Origin: Turritopsis dohrnii
Lineage: Eukaryota; Cnidaria; Hydrozoa; Anthoathecata; Oceaniidae
Assembly (NCBI GenBank): GCA_027922465.2
Contig: BQMF02000297.1
Span: 434,001-498,000, forward strand
Direction of reading: 5' to 3'
DNA length: 64,000 nucleotides
Positions 24,005 to 32,839 of this stretch are shown piece after piece. A program made the position numbers and the translations under genes. A model generated the notes under the pieces. The model did not search any database, was not told the origin of the DNA, and saw only the letters and a program-made list of their open reading frames with translations. Each line of letters begins with the position of its first letter. Position 1 is the first letter of the stretch.

Positions 24005-24090
24005 CTGCGAAGCCGCGAAGCCGTGAACCAATGTTAAAACAACTGGAGAATAAGTGCACAAGTGCACTGCCGCGAAGCCGCGAAGCCGTT
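24005..24090 (-). repeat. Minisatellite, inverted copy (right arm)
   Basis: CGAAGCCGCGAAGCCG occurs at about 24008-24023 and again near 24071-24087. It is the reverse complement of the unit at 19600-19781, placing the same GC-rich repeat inverted near both Merlin ends. Confidence 0.8.
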
Positions 24091-24723
24091 ATTATTTTTT
24101 TTTTGAATTTTGTGGTTGGTATTGTAAAGTTAAGCCCAACTAAATACAAAGAAACTAACTAATTAAACAGTTTGGACAAATAGCAGCTGTGGCAGAATGT
24201 GGCAGCATGTTTGGCAGTGTATCCTAATGTATCCTTGCCTGACTGTCTGAGACGGGTAAACTTTTTTTTCGAGCAATCAAAATGTTTAAAAACCGATAGG
24301 TAAAAAAAGAGTATCATGAAACAAAATATTTTTTTGCTTTTCTTTTAATAATTTAATTTCTTTTTTTAATTATTATGCGCTTCAGATCGAACGTTTTTTT
24401 ATTCACTTTATTCATTTAGCACGTACCTTTTTTTCTCTCCTCCCGTGTGATCTTTTTAAGAAGAGAAACCATTTCCCCCTTACGTTTGATAGCACCTATG
24501 TTAGAGCTAATAAAAAGTTGAAGTTTTCTCTCTCTACGTATTGAGTGTATTGTTGCACTGATTGATTGAGTTGTGATTGGTTTTACCAGAGGTTGTGACT
24601 TCGAATCTGCTTCTGGTTGAACACAAGTTGTACGAGCCGTTTATAAGAAAATTTGACGTTTATTGATACAGTGATACAGAGCAGGTGGACATGGGCGGCG
24701 AGCGACGGCGCCTTGGCGGCTAG

Positions 24724-25299
24724 TCTACATAAAATTTGCTTTCTAACCATACCAAATATGCTTAAGCGTAGCAACTGCCAATTCTGCAACCCAACTGTAG
24801 CCTAGAACAGCCTCAATATTTTCAAGGGTCAAGATATTCGGTTGTGGAGTGGGTGGGTCTAACCTTAACCCTTAACACTCCAAAAATAGATGAAATGCGT
24901 GAAAGCCACACACACCACTATTATGCCCCATAAAGTTTTATTCATATAGATCCTTTTAGAGATTTATATACCTTTTTTGAATTCTTATTGCAAGCTTACC
25001 GTATTTCCTCTAATAAGCGCCGCGGCGCTTATTTAATTTTTGTGATTTTAGGTGCGGCGCTTATTAGAGGGCGGCGCTTATTTCGAAATTTCAATTTTCA
25101 AGTTTCTGAAGTTTTTGCCTATTCTTCGAATTTGATCGGTTGGTTGGGTGATATCCTTAGAAAAAGAGTTCTTGCTATAAAATTTGGGGTTCTATCGGGG
25201 TAAGTAACGTACGAGAAAGAATTAACGGATATGCATCGTGATGTTTTCTGTTCTTCTTCTATCAAATATAACAAAGTTTAAGGATAATATAAGTTTAGA
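24724..25299. repeat. Spacer with GGCGCTTATT repeat-end
   Basis: Near 24999-25085 lies ACCGTATTTCCTCTAATAAGCGCC followed by inverted and direct GGCGCTTATT copies. The arrangement resembles a transposon-derived terminal or subterminal repeat, as do related pieces at 30340-30375 and 36085-36130 (TTCTCGAATAGAAGCCG type). No gene is seen. Confidence 0.55.
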
Positions 25300-25880
25300 C
25301 ATCAATTTCTCAATAAACTCAACTGCAAACCAGACGAAAGAGAAGAAGCCAAAGAATATGATGAATACGCCATAGGTGTATACAAAACAAAGCCGCAGGT
25401 TACAGTAAAAGATGAAGACAAATCCGACAAAAAAACTAAAGAAGAAAATCAAAATACGGAATCAGAAAATGAAAAAGGTGAACCAAGCGAAACAAACAAA
25501 ACGAACAAAGTATCCAAAGCCAAAGGAAGAAAATCAACCAAAGGAAGTAAAGCAGCAAAAGGAAGTAAAGCAGACAAAGAAACCGAGGTCGCGATCGAAC
25601 CAGTATCTGAGGAGGTCAATAAAGCAGTTGTCGAAATAGATCCAAACGATATGGGAGAAAAGGATGAGGAGTTTTTAGTCGGACATTTACCTATTGAACT
25701 CTCCAAACTTACGACACAATTTTTGAAAGCTGATAAAACCAATACGATAGTCGCACAAGTGACAGGAAAAAGAAAGCGAGAGCTTGGCTTGGTTGTCCCT
25801 GCCAAATTTCTTTGCTTTTCAACGAACAGTAAAATTTCTAAAATATTAGATGAGGAACTCGTTAATTTTATCATTGATTT
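25300..25880 (+). pseudogene. HIRAN-like domain exon with Lys/Glu-rich insertion
   Basis: An open frame begins at a likely splice acceptor (TTTAG near 25299). It reads FLNKLNCKPDEREE, then EYDEYAIGVYK, then about 85 residues rich in K, E, S and T including four KGSKA/KGRKS-type units. It then reads FLVGHLPIELSKLTTQFLK and AQVTGKRKRELGLVVPAKF. The order DEYAIGVYK, VGHLPIELS, VTGKR is that of HIRAN-like domains (predicted DNA-end binding). The low-complexity block interrupts the domain between its first and second strands. The frame then runs into ATT microsatellite (25944-25970) and retroelement sequence, so it appears to be a truncated gene fragment. Confidence 0.5.
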
Positions 25881-25975
25881 TAACTATTTTATTTTATGTT
25901 TATGCAGAAGAACCATTTGTACATTTAATGGAAGCCAAATAAATGATTATTATTATTATTATTATTATTGCATTG

Positions 25976-26609
25976 TTTACATATGAAGAGTTATTGACCT
26001 TGCTTTTCCAAATTGAACAAATTATCAACAACCGACCATTGACGTATGTCTATCCATCCGACATTGAGACATGTGTCACACCAAACCATTTGTTGTTTGG
26101 CCGTAGGTTAGAACCTGTTTCACATTCATCTACATTATTTGAACCATCATCACATCTGAAAAAGTCGAATCCATTTTAAGTCATTTTTGGGACAGGTGGC
26201 ACCATGAGTATCTCAGTCAATTACGTTAATCTCACAAATCATTTCAAAAGTCATCTTCATCAGGTTTGCATGTCAAAGTACTCATTGTTCACGAAGAATT
26301 CATCCCACGTCATCTTTGGAGATTAGGCATTGTCAGCAAGGATGGTTTAGTAAGAGGTGCCAAGGAATTCATTAGTAGAATGGGTTTAAACATAAAAAGA
26401 CCAGTACATAAGCTGTTCCCCATTGAATATGTACATGAAAAGGATGCACGGGAAGAAGAACAAAACGAACAGACTGAACAAAATGAACACTCTCAACAGA
26501 CTGAATTCACACCACACATTGAACACTTGAACACTTCAACTTTAGAAGTTACGAAAGTTTTGCGGGCCCACGCACGTAAAGTGACAGCTCCCAATCAAAA
26601 CAAACTTTA
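25976..26609 (+). pseudogene. BEL/Pao retrotransposon fragment (integrase C-terminus, DUF5641)
   Basis: The first frame gives the end of an rve integrase: IEQIINNRPLTYVYPSD, then TPNHLLFGRRL. After a frame change near 26175, HFWDRWHHEYLSQLR follows, with a stop at about 26230. The frame from 26266 then gives VHEEFIPRHLWRLGIV, DGLVRGAKEF and RPVHKLFPIEY, the DUF5641 segment that ends BEL/Pao polyproteins. No LTR, RT or gag was found beside it, so this is a 3' remnant. Confidence 0.75.
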
Positions 26610-26735
26610 GCGAAGAGAAGAATCAGCGAATTATTAATGTAAACATACCAAAGTGAAGATTAGTAAGAGAACACCTTTTGTATGAATACGCCAATGAAGA
26701 TTTTCTCATTCTTTATGATATAAATAAGTCAAAAC

Positions 26736-27430
26736 TTGGGTCTCCCTTACTGGAAATCCGAACCTGTTAACCTAGATTCAATGACTGATGATGATTGCTT
26801 TGCAGAGCTCAGGTTCGAAAAAAAACACGATATTCAACGTCTTGAAAAAGCACTTGACCTTCCCATGAAAATAGTGTGCTATTTGTACAATGACCTATTA
26901 GTTTCTTCAACAGAAGCCTTGTGCATCCTCTTGAAAAGGTTGGCATGCCCATGCAGGTATTTCGATATGATACCTAGATTTGGCAGGTCTGTTCCTCAGC
27001 TGTGCCTTATATTTAATCAAATGTTGGAATTTATTAATGATAGATGGGGTAGACTACTTTCAGATTTTAACCAAAATTTTCTTTCACCCCAAATGCTGGA
27101 ACAATATGCAGCTGCTATTCATAATAAAGGTTCACTATTGGAAACTGTATGGGGATTCATAGATGGTACGACAAGAGCCTGCTCTCGACCTTCAGGGACA
27201 AATCTACAATGGTCATAAGCTGTATCACTGCCTAAAATATCATAAATATCAAATATCTCTACTCCGTCTGGTATGATTCCTAATTTGCCATGGTGCGGGA
27301 ATCAGGAACTCTTAACTTGCTAACACAACATAGTTATGACTCGCAAGGTAACCAACTTAGCCTTTATGGAGATCCAGCATATCCTTTGAGCCCATTCCTT
27401 CTCTGTCCATTCTCTGTCCAGGAGCCAATG
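26736..27430 (+). pseudogene. PIF/Harbinger transposase fragment
   Basis: MGLPYWKSEPVNL to LLETVWGFIDGTTRACSRP gives the N-terminal helical region and first catalytic Asp (FIDGT) of a Harbinger DDE nuclease. After a frameshift near 27195 the frame continues with YNGHKLYHCLKYHKY. After further breaks, YGDPAYPLSPF (about 27364-27396) supplies the second Asp motif. The final Glu segment is missing, replaced at about 27430 by Penelope-like sequence. Broken and truncated. Confidence 0.7.
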
Positions 27431-27441
27431 GGACAGCAGCA

Positions 27442-28454
27442 GTGAAAGAACTCAACAAGACAACGAGTGCTGTATGTGTGAGTGTTACATATTTCACGAC
27501 TGATGGTGTTTCTATGGGAGGTCCCCTCTCAGTCGTATTCACAGGATGCTTCATGAACAAAAAGGAACAAGTTACAGTCAAACCGATAGCCCCTTTATTC
27601 TACAAACAATATGTAGACAATACCTACACTAGACGTAAAAAAGGTGTTCCTGATGAATTGTTTTATGCCTTGAACAATTTCCCCCCTAATATCAAATTAA
27701 CTATTGAAGTCAATCCGAACAAATTCCTTGATACACAAATTAAACGTCTTGAAATTGGTGGTTCCACCTTCAGTTATGTCAACAAAATAACTAACCCTTC
27801 CATTGGTCTTCAAAGGTGCCTACACAATAAAAACGAAGTGTTATTAGAGGAGATTTGAGCAGAGCCTTTCGAATTGGAAATTCCTTTGACATTGAAGTCG
27901 AGAAAATAAGATTGAAATATTTGAAAGCTGGTTATCCAAGCTGTTTTATTGATGCCCAAATTAGATTGTTCACTATGGTCAAAGAAGACCCAATTATCCC
28001 TTCATGGCTATTTGAAGAAGTGAACCCGAAGATCATCTTTAAATTACCCTTTTGTATGAAAAACGAAGTTGCTGTCAGAAATGTGATTAGCAACCTCCAC
28101 AGTTTCTCCAACTACAAAGTTGATATCGTGTATTTTGGGAAAACCACTAAATTAAGATGTTTATTTAGAATATCTCACCGAAGCAACGTTATTTATAAAG
28201 GAGTGTGTTCATGTAATGCGACATACATTGGCAAGACTAAGAGAAACTCTTCTGTTCGATGGAATGAACATAATAGTGGTAATGAAAAATCAGAACCTTC
28301 GAAGCGTTTAGTTGCGAACCCTGACCTTTCATTTGAATGGAAGATTTTATGTAGAGTCCCAGAAGACAATAATAGAAAGCACAAAATTATGGAAGCTTTC
28401 TTTATTGTGTCGTCAAATCCGTCACTTAATGACCAAAAAGATATGAAAAGTTAA
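27442..28454 (+). pseudogene. Penelope-like element: RT palm remnant and GIY-YIG endonuclease
   Basis: The first frame has DGVSMGGPLSVVFTGCF and FYKQYVDNTYTRR, the palm region of a Penelope-type reverse transcriptase in which the usual YxDD is YVDN, so the second Asp is lost. A frameshift and a stop near 27827 separate it from the frame that continues SRAFRIGNSF. Near 28190 comes VIYKGVCSCNATYIGKTKR...RWNEHNSG...PSKRL, a GIY-YIG nuclease with its usual spacing and a downstream EAFFI. It ends at a TAA at 28452-28454. The N-terminal RT is absent. Confidence 0.75.
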
Positions 28455-28858
28455 TATTTATTTTCATATGGAGTTACGCAAGTTAATTAGCGTACACTTG
28501 TTTAATTCCAGACAAATGTAGATATTTTTCTTACTCCTTCTTTCAAACTTGATATTCATCGCATCTTTCTTCGTTTCAGATCCATCTCGATGTTTTGGCT
28601 ATCGTTTGGCGCCCCATCGGTAAAGATTTGGGTAATCGAGACAGCGTTATATTGGTGCATAATTCCAGACAAACAAATTTCATTTTTTCTCAGAATAAAG
28701 TCATGTCCGGAATTGTACATGATTTTCGAAAATTTATTAAAATTCTTATTTTTAGTTTTAGAATAGAAAAAAACAGTAATGATGAAAAACTAATACTTAT
28801 TGTTTCAATGTTATTTTTTTTTATTCATATATATTTAGTATAAACTAATATTTTTTAC
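28455..28858. other. no gene seen
   Basis: AT-rich. Contains TTTGGCGCCCC near 28606 and two copies of AATTCCAGACAAA (28505, 28661). I could not assign either to an element boundary. Confidence 0.4.
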
Positions 28859-28859
28859 T

Positions 28860-29750
28860 TTGTATGTATAAGAGTCCTCATCTAATTCTTTTTGGGAAGC
28901 CTTTACGCACGTGGCGTGAAACCAACACGCACATTGGTCACAGGAGATCCACACATCCATTGTTATCTTCTTTGAGGTCTTGGCTTTCGGAGCATGTTTC
29001 TTGTGAAATTGCACACAGTTAGAGCCTTCATCGCTGTACACACTAGCATTGTCACTTTCTTCGTCACTGCTACTTGCTTCACTTGATTCGTCATAGCCGT
29101 CTTCCGTATAGGTATAGCGAGCTGGGGCTTTTCTTGTTTGTTTAAAGATATTGTTTCCACTGGTTCATCAATTTCCATAGGTGGCACTGCTGGTCCTTCC
29201 CCGTTGTCGATCTTTTTCTTCTTGACTATTTTGACCTTCAGTTGTCTTTCGCTTTTCTGCTATCTGTCCTTTCTTCAGCTCTTGTTCTTTCTTTCCTCAT
29301 TTCTTTCTTCTCCTTTGCAAGCTTTTCCTTTTCATCCTTTTTTGCCTCCTCTTACGCGTTTTTTGAATCTATCTTGTCCTGCAGCAGCTTCATTGTTTCA
29401 TCGCTGGTCAGTACACGGGCGTCAGTAACGATTCTTGTGTTTTTTTCCTTCTTCTTTGGTGACGTATCCGGGATTAAAAACGCGTCAATTAGAGATGCGG
29501 GTATTATGCCAGATGAAACATACTTTGGTGTCTTAGCAGGAGCGTTTGGTGTACTGGTTACAACAGCAGAAGCACCTGGTAAAGAACCGAGACATGGTGA
29601 AGGTTGGCTTGCTGGAGGGGTTGTTGATACTTCAGAAAGTGATGTATTGAAGACTTCAGTGACAGTGACAGGGCTATTTGGTACAATGTCATTTATCGTC
29701 AAGGTCCAATGCATCGTCCAACAATGGCAAGATGGGAAATAAGGAGTCAT
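28860..29750 (-). pseudogene. C-terminal part of a pogo-like DDE transposase gene with PHD-type finger
   Basis: Minus-strand sequence from 29750 reads SGIIPASLIDAFLIPD, then an R/K-rich coiled coil with TDARVLTSDETMKLLQDK and EEAKKDEKEKLAKEKKEMR. It then breaks frame several times before WISCDQCACWFHATCV (about 28916-28960), a PHD-like Cys/His cluster near the end. This tail (linker, charged coiled coil, PHD finger) is seen in pogo/Jerky-type transposases of invertebrates. The DDE core itself is not in the window. Frameshifts make it non-functional. Confidence 0.45.
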
Positions 29751-29822
29751 CTAAATCAGTTGATGGAGGTACTAAAGTCTGTCTCAATATATAAAAAAAG
29801 CACTATATTTAAAAACACTATA

Positions 29823-31298
29823 TGTGACGATTTCAGGGAAAAGGATAACAATCGTTTAAGCGATTTAAATGGCTTAATCGATTTTGGGATTTTGAAATCC
29901 CAAAATCGATTTAGGTAAATCGATTTTTCCAAATTTAGAATCTTAAAATCGATTCTAGTGAATCTTAAAATCGATTCTAATGAATCTTAAATCGATTCTT
30001 GTGAATCTTACAATCGATTCTTAAATCTTAAAATCGATTATTAAATCTTTAAATCGATTCTTGTGAATCTTAAAATCGATTCTTCTAATGAATCTTAAAA
30101 TCGATTCTTGTGAATCTTAAAATCGATTCTTGTAAATCCTAAAATCGGTCCTAAATTCCGGGAATCCTAAAGTTTGGTATTGACGAATACCGTTTTTGTT
30201 TTTTTCTTGTGTGTGTTTCAGTTTCTATTTGAGGGCAGTTTCTATTAGGCTAGTGTCAACAATATATATTATTTTATTTCGCCAATATGATCCCAAGTGA
30301 TAATAGGCTCATCAGTTCAATATCAAAACTGCAGCTTCTATTCGAGTTCGGCTTCTATTTGAGAAAATACGGTAATCCACAAAAAATGACAACTAGCATG
30401 TTTACGCATCAAATTGCACGCTGGGTAAGAAAACATTAAGTTGCGTGCAGTTACTAGTAATTTATGCCCTGAGTCTATGTTGTTATCGGTTTCAATCGTT
30501 GATTACCGTTAGCCTGTGGAAAAGTAAAAGAAAATTTGTTTCTCGTGTTTCTTTTATTCTCTATTAACAACTCACCCTTTCCAAACAGTTTCGTTTTATC
30601 AGGATTTCTTGGATATCATTTGATTTCGTTCGCCATAACAAACCATGTGCTCCGTTTTCATACTGACAGTTTCATAAAATATGAACGTGCGCTGCGAACG
30701 TTTTACATAAAATTGATTCTTTACAGAATGCTGAATCAACCAAAGGCGGTTGATGTTCATCCTTCGTAGATTTACGCGCTCAGAGATTTGCTTTCAATTT
30801 TCAAATTTCCTATGTTACACAGCGTGCTAAAATCCTTTTTACGCTAACACTGACAAAAAACAACGAATTATTCATTACAAAAGGTCTTGTTTTCCATTAT
30901 TTTCAGTAAAAAGTGCTTAGATCTATGTTTTTTTTAAAATGATTTTTCAGCGCATCATACAAATGGAGTTCGTCGATAACGGACTAATGGTTTGATCTCG
31001 AAATAAAAAATCGCTTCATTAGGAATCGAGAATCGGGATTCAGGAAAATTTATTTTGGGATTCAGGAAAATCGATTTTGGGATTCAGGAAAATCGATTTT
31101 GGGATTCAGGAAAATCGATTTTGGGATTCAGGAAATCGGTTTTGGGATTCAGGAAAATCGATTTTGGGATTCAAAGAAATCTTAAACGTTCGATTGAAAA
31201 TCCCAAAATCGATTTATCTGAATCGCTTATTTTGTCTAAAAAATCGATTTAAGAGAATCGCTTAAACGATTGTTATCCTTTTCCCTGAAATCGTCACA
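29823..31298. mobile_element. 1.48 kb MITE with 43-bp perfect TIRs and ATCGATT arrays
   Basis: The first 43 bases (TGTGACGATTTCAGGG..., 29823-29865) recur perfectly inverted at 31256-31298. The dinucleotide TA is on each side (29821-29822, 31299-31300), consistent with a Tc1/mariner-type TA target. The left interior (29935-30150) repeats GAATCTTAAAATCGATTCTT. The right interior (31021-31175) repeats GGGATTCAGGAAAATCGATT in 22-bp units. A TTCTATTCGAG...GAGAAAATACGG repeat end sits in the middle (30190-30375). No transposase. The perfect termini suggest recent mobility. Confidence 0.8.
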
Positions 31299-31558
31299 TA
31301 TTTGAATATATTTTTGGTTGAAAAATTTGCGATTTTTATTCTACATAAAATCGCTATTGAGGGGACTTTGGGTCCCATATCTTCTGAGCGACCCATTGGT
31401 TTGCCCTCAAACTTTATAACTTTCTTTGCCTAGGGCAGGGCTACCACTAGTGCAAAAATGAAAGTTATAGCTTAAGTAGAAAAAAAGCTTTATTTTTTAA
31501 ATCGCAAATTTAACCGCTAAAAATCGCGAATTTTTCAACCAAAAATATATTCAAATAT
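31297..31558. repeat. Foldback element next to the ATCGATT MITE
   Basis: ATATTTGAATATATTTTTGG at 31297-31316 and onward (about 40 bp to 31336) is inverted at 31519-31558 with one or two differences. The intervening 180 bp is not coding. Its left edge overlaps the TA target site of the neighbouring MITE. Confidence 0.7.
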
Positions 31559-31639
31559 AATGCTTTCGATTATCTAAAATATGCAAAAAAAATTTTTGGA
31601 ATCGGAAGTGGCTATCAAAAGTTACGAGGTAATTTGTTT

Positions 31640-31895
31640 CCACTGCCAATTATATTGAGACAGACTTTAATGCTGCAATTGGTGCTACTGGTGCATTGAT
31701 TCACTAATTCTGATTTCTTCTTTAAATAAACAGCGTTGTCAAGCGAGCTTAAAATGTGCATCTTTTCTGTTAGACATAACTTGCAATAATTTGTCTTTGA
31801 ATGACCTTTAACTGTTTCAATAATTTGCCAATTGCTTAAAGGCTCTTTGCCATTATCTTTCAACTCCCAAACGTATTTGGATAAAAAATGAAAAA
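31640..31895 (-). pseudogene. Penelope-like element C-terminal fragment
   Basis: The minus strand reads HFLSKYVWELKDNGKEPLSN, then CKLCLTEKMHIL and KKKSELVNQC. This is the conserved tail after the GIY-YIG domain of Penelope-like proteins, where a CxxCLxEK motif follows. Only the tail remains. Confidence 0.6.
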
Positions 31896-31909
31896 GCCTT
31901 GAAAGCTGT

Positions 31910-32125
31910 ATGCCAAATATTCAAGCAATAATTTCAATCAAGGGCCTGTGCTCCTCTGGATGACTTTCTGCAATGATGATGTATGATCTACCCAATCTTC
32001 CTCACATGGCATGGGCCGACCCGGCGCTTTGATACATTCACTTGGGAATGATGAATCGCTGCCAAGGGGAATTGAACCCGATCTCTGACATGTAGTACCA
32101 GAGTGATACTACGGTGCCACAAATC
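31910..32125 (-). repeat. SINE-like repeat with tRNA-type B box
   Basis: On the minus strand, near 32060, GGTTCAATTCC matches a pol III B box. A weak A-box-like TAGTATCACTCTGG lies about 40 bp upstream, and about 150 bp of non-tRNA body follows. It lies directly upstream of the Penelope tail fragment. The A box is poor, so the call is tentative. Confidence 0.4.
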
Positions 32126-32394
32126 GAGTATATCAATGAGTAATATGTTTAAATATCATCAATGAGAGTACTCGGCAAGAAGGAGCATAACATACATTTA
32201 ATTCAAAACTTTTATATTATATATATATTTATAATATAATATTTTATATTTTGAAGGACTAAAAGTTTCATGCTTACAATCATCAGCTGCATAAAAATAA
32301 TCTAAACAATGAAAAATTACGAAGACTACAAGCTTCGGAGATACAATGAAATCTCTAGAGTATAGTTAATGACCTTTGAACATAACTGTCAATC

Positions 32395-32835
32395 TTCAGA
32401 TTTGTAATTAGCTAACATAAACTTATTCATATGACGGCATTTAGAAACCAATTCTGATCTTTTGTTCAGAAGCTCTGATTTGTTTCGTAGTGGAGAATTT
32501 CGAATTTTTCTTGTAAGCACAATCAGCACACTTTGGACATGTTAGAATAAACTTTAACTTGCTTCATGAACAACCATTTTGGTTGCGGGGAGACATTTTG
32601 ATCTTTCAAGCTCCAGATGTAGGTGGACAATGTTGTACTGTTCTTGTTTTTTACATTGCCGAAAGATATGTCTGTAGTATCTTTGTTTAAAATCTCTCTC
32701 GGTTAAGCCGATATAAACCTTCTTTTCGTGGTCAGGTGCTGTGACTTCACATTTGTAAATTACCGATGCAATTCTGCAATTGTTCTCCAGCGGACAGTTA
32801 TCTTTGTTACGGCAGTTGCATGATTCATCCAATAA
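32395..32835 (-). pseudogene. Penelope-like element fragment with GIY-YIG nuclease
   Basis: The minus strand from 32832 gives CNCRNKDNCPLENNC (Cys-rich linker), VIYKCEV, KKVYIGLTERDFKQRYYRH (GIY-YIG with the YIG and the catalytic Arg region). A frame change then leads to IWSLKDQNV and later LNKRSELVSKCRHMNKF. The order is that of a Penelope endonuclease domain. Frameshifts near 32640 and 32530 break it. RT is missing. Confidence 0.7.
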
Positions 32836-32839
32836 AATT

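Larger units (their letters stand above)
19573..24136 (-). mobile_element. Merlin (IS1016/ISXO2-type) transposon with a second gene, 4564 bp
   Basis: Imperfect terminal repeats GGAGCAACTTTACAATACCA (19573) and TGGTATTGTAAAGTTAAGCC (ending 24136) share AACTTTACAATACCA. A perfect 8-bp target duplication, CAACTAAA, flanks them at 19565-19572 and 24137-24144. The intact sister Helitron carries CAAATAAA at the same place, giving the empty site. GG termini and 8-bp duplications are typical of Merlin. Two minus-strand, intron-containing genes are enclosed: a DDE transposase and a Walker A ATPase. Inverted GC-rich minisatellites lie just inside both ends. Confidence 0.9.
19308..24723 (+). mobile_element. 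Helitron E, split by a Merlin transposon
   Basis: Starts A|TCTATACATTAATAGCCGAT at 19308 and ends with the GGCGGCGAGCGACGGCGCC hairpin and GG-CTAG|T at 24720-24723. The outer parts (19308-19572 and 24145-24723) align end to end with the intact 908-bp Helitron D. The 4.56 kb between them is a separate element (19573-24136). No Helitron coding sequence. Confidence 0.85.

Noticed and set aside
507..24723. Autonomous Helitron
   Set aside because: None of the Helitrons contains Rep HUH or Pif1-type helicase motifs. All are non-autonomous.
28595..28625. LTR end plus primer-binding site (TTTGGCGCCCC)
   Set aside because: No matching second LTR, polypurine tract or gag/pol adjacent. The similarity to a PBS is short.
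29242..29742. Plus-strand Phe/Ser-rich ORF
   Set aside because: It is the antisense of the charged coiled coil of the minus-strand pogo-like gene.
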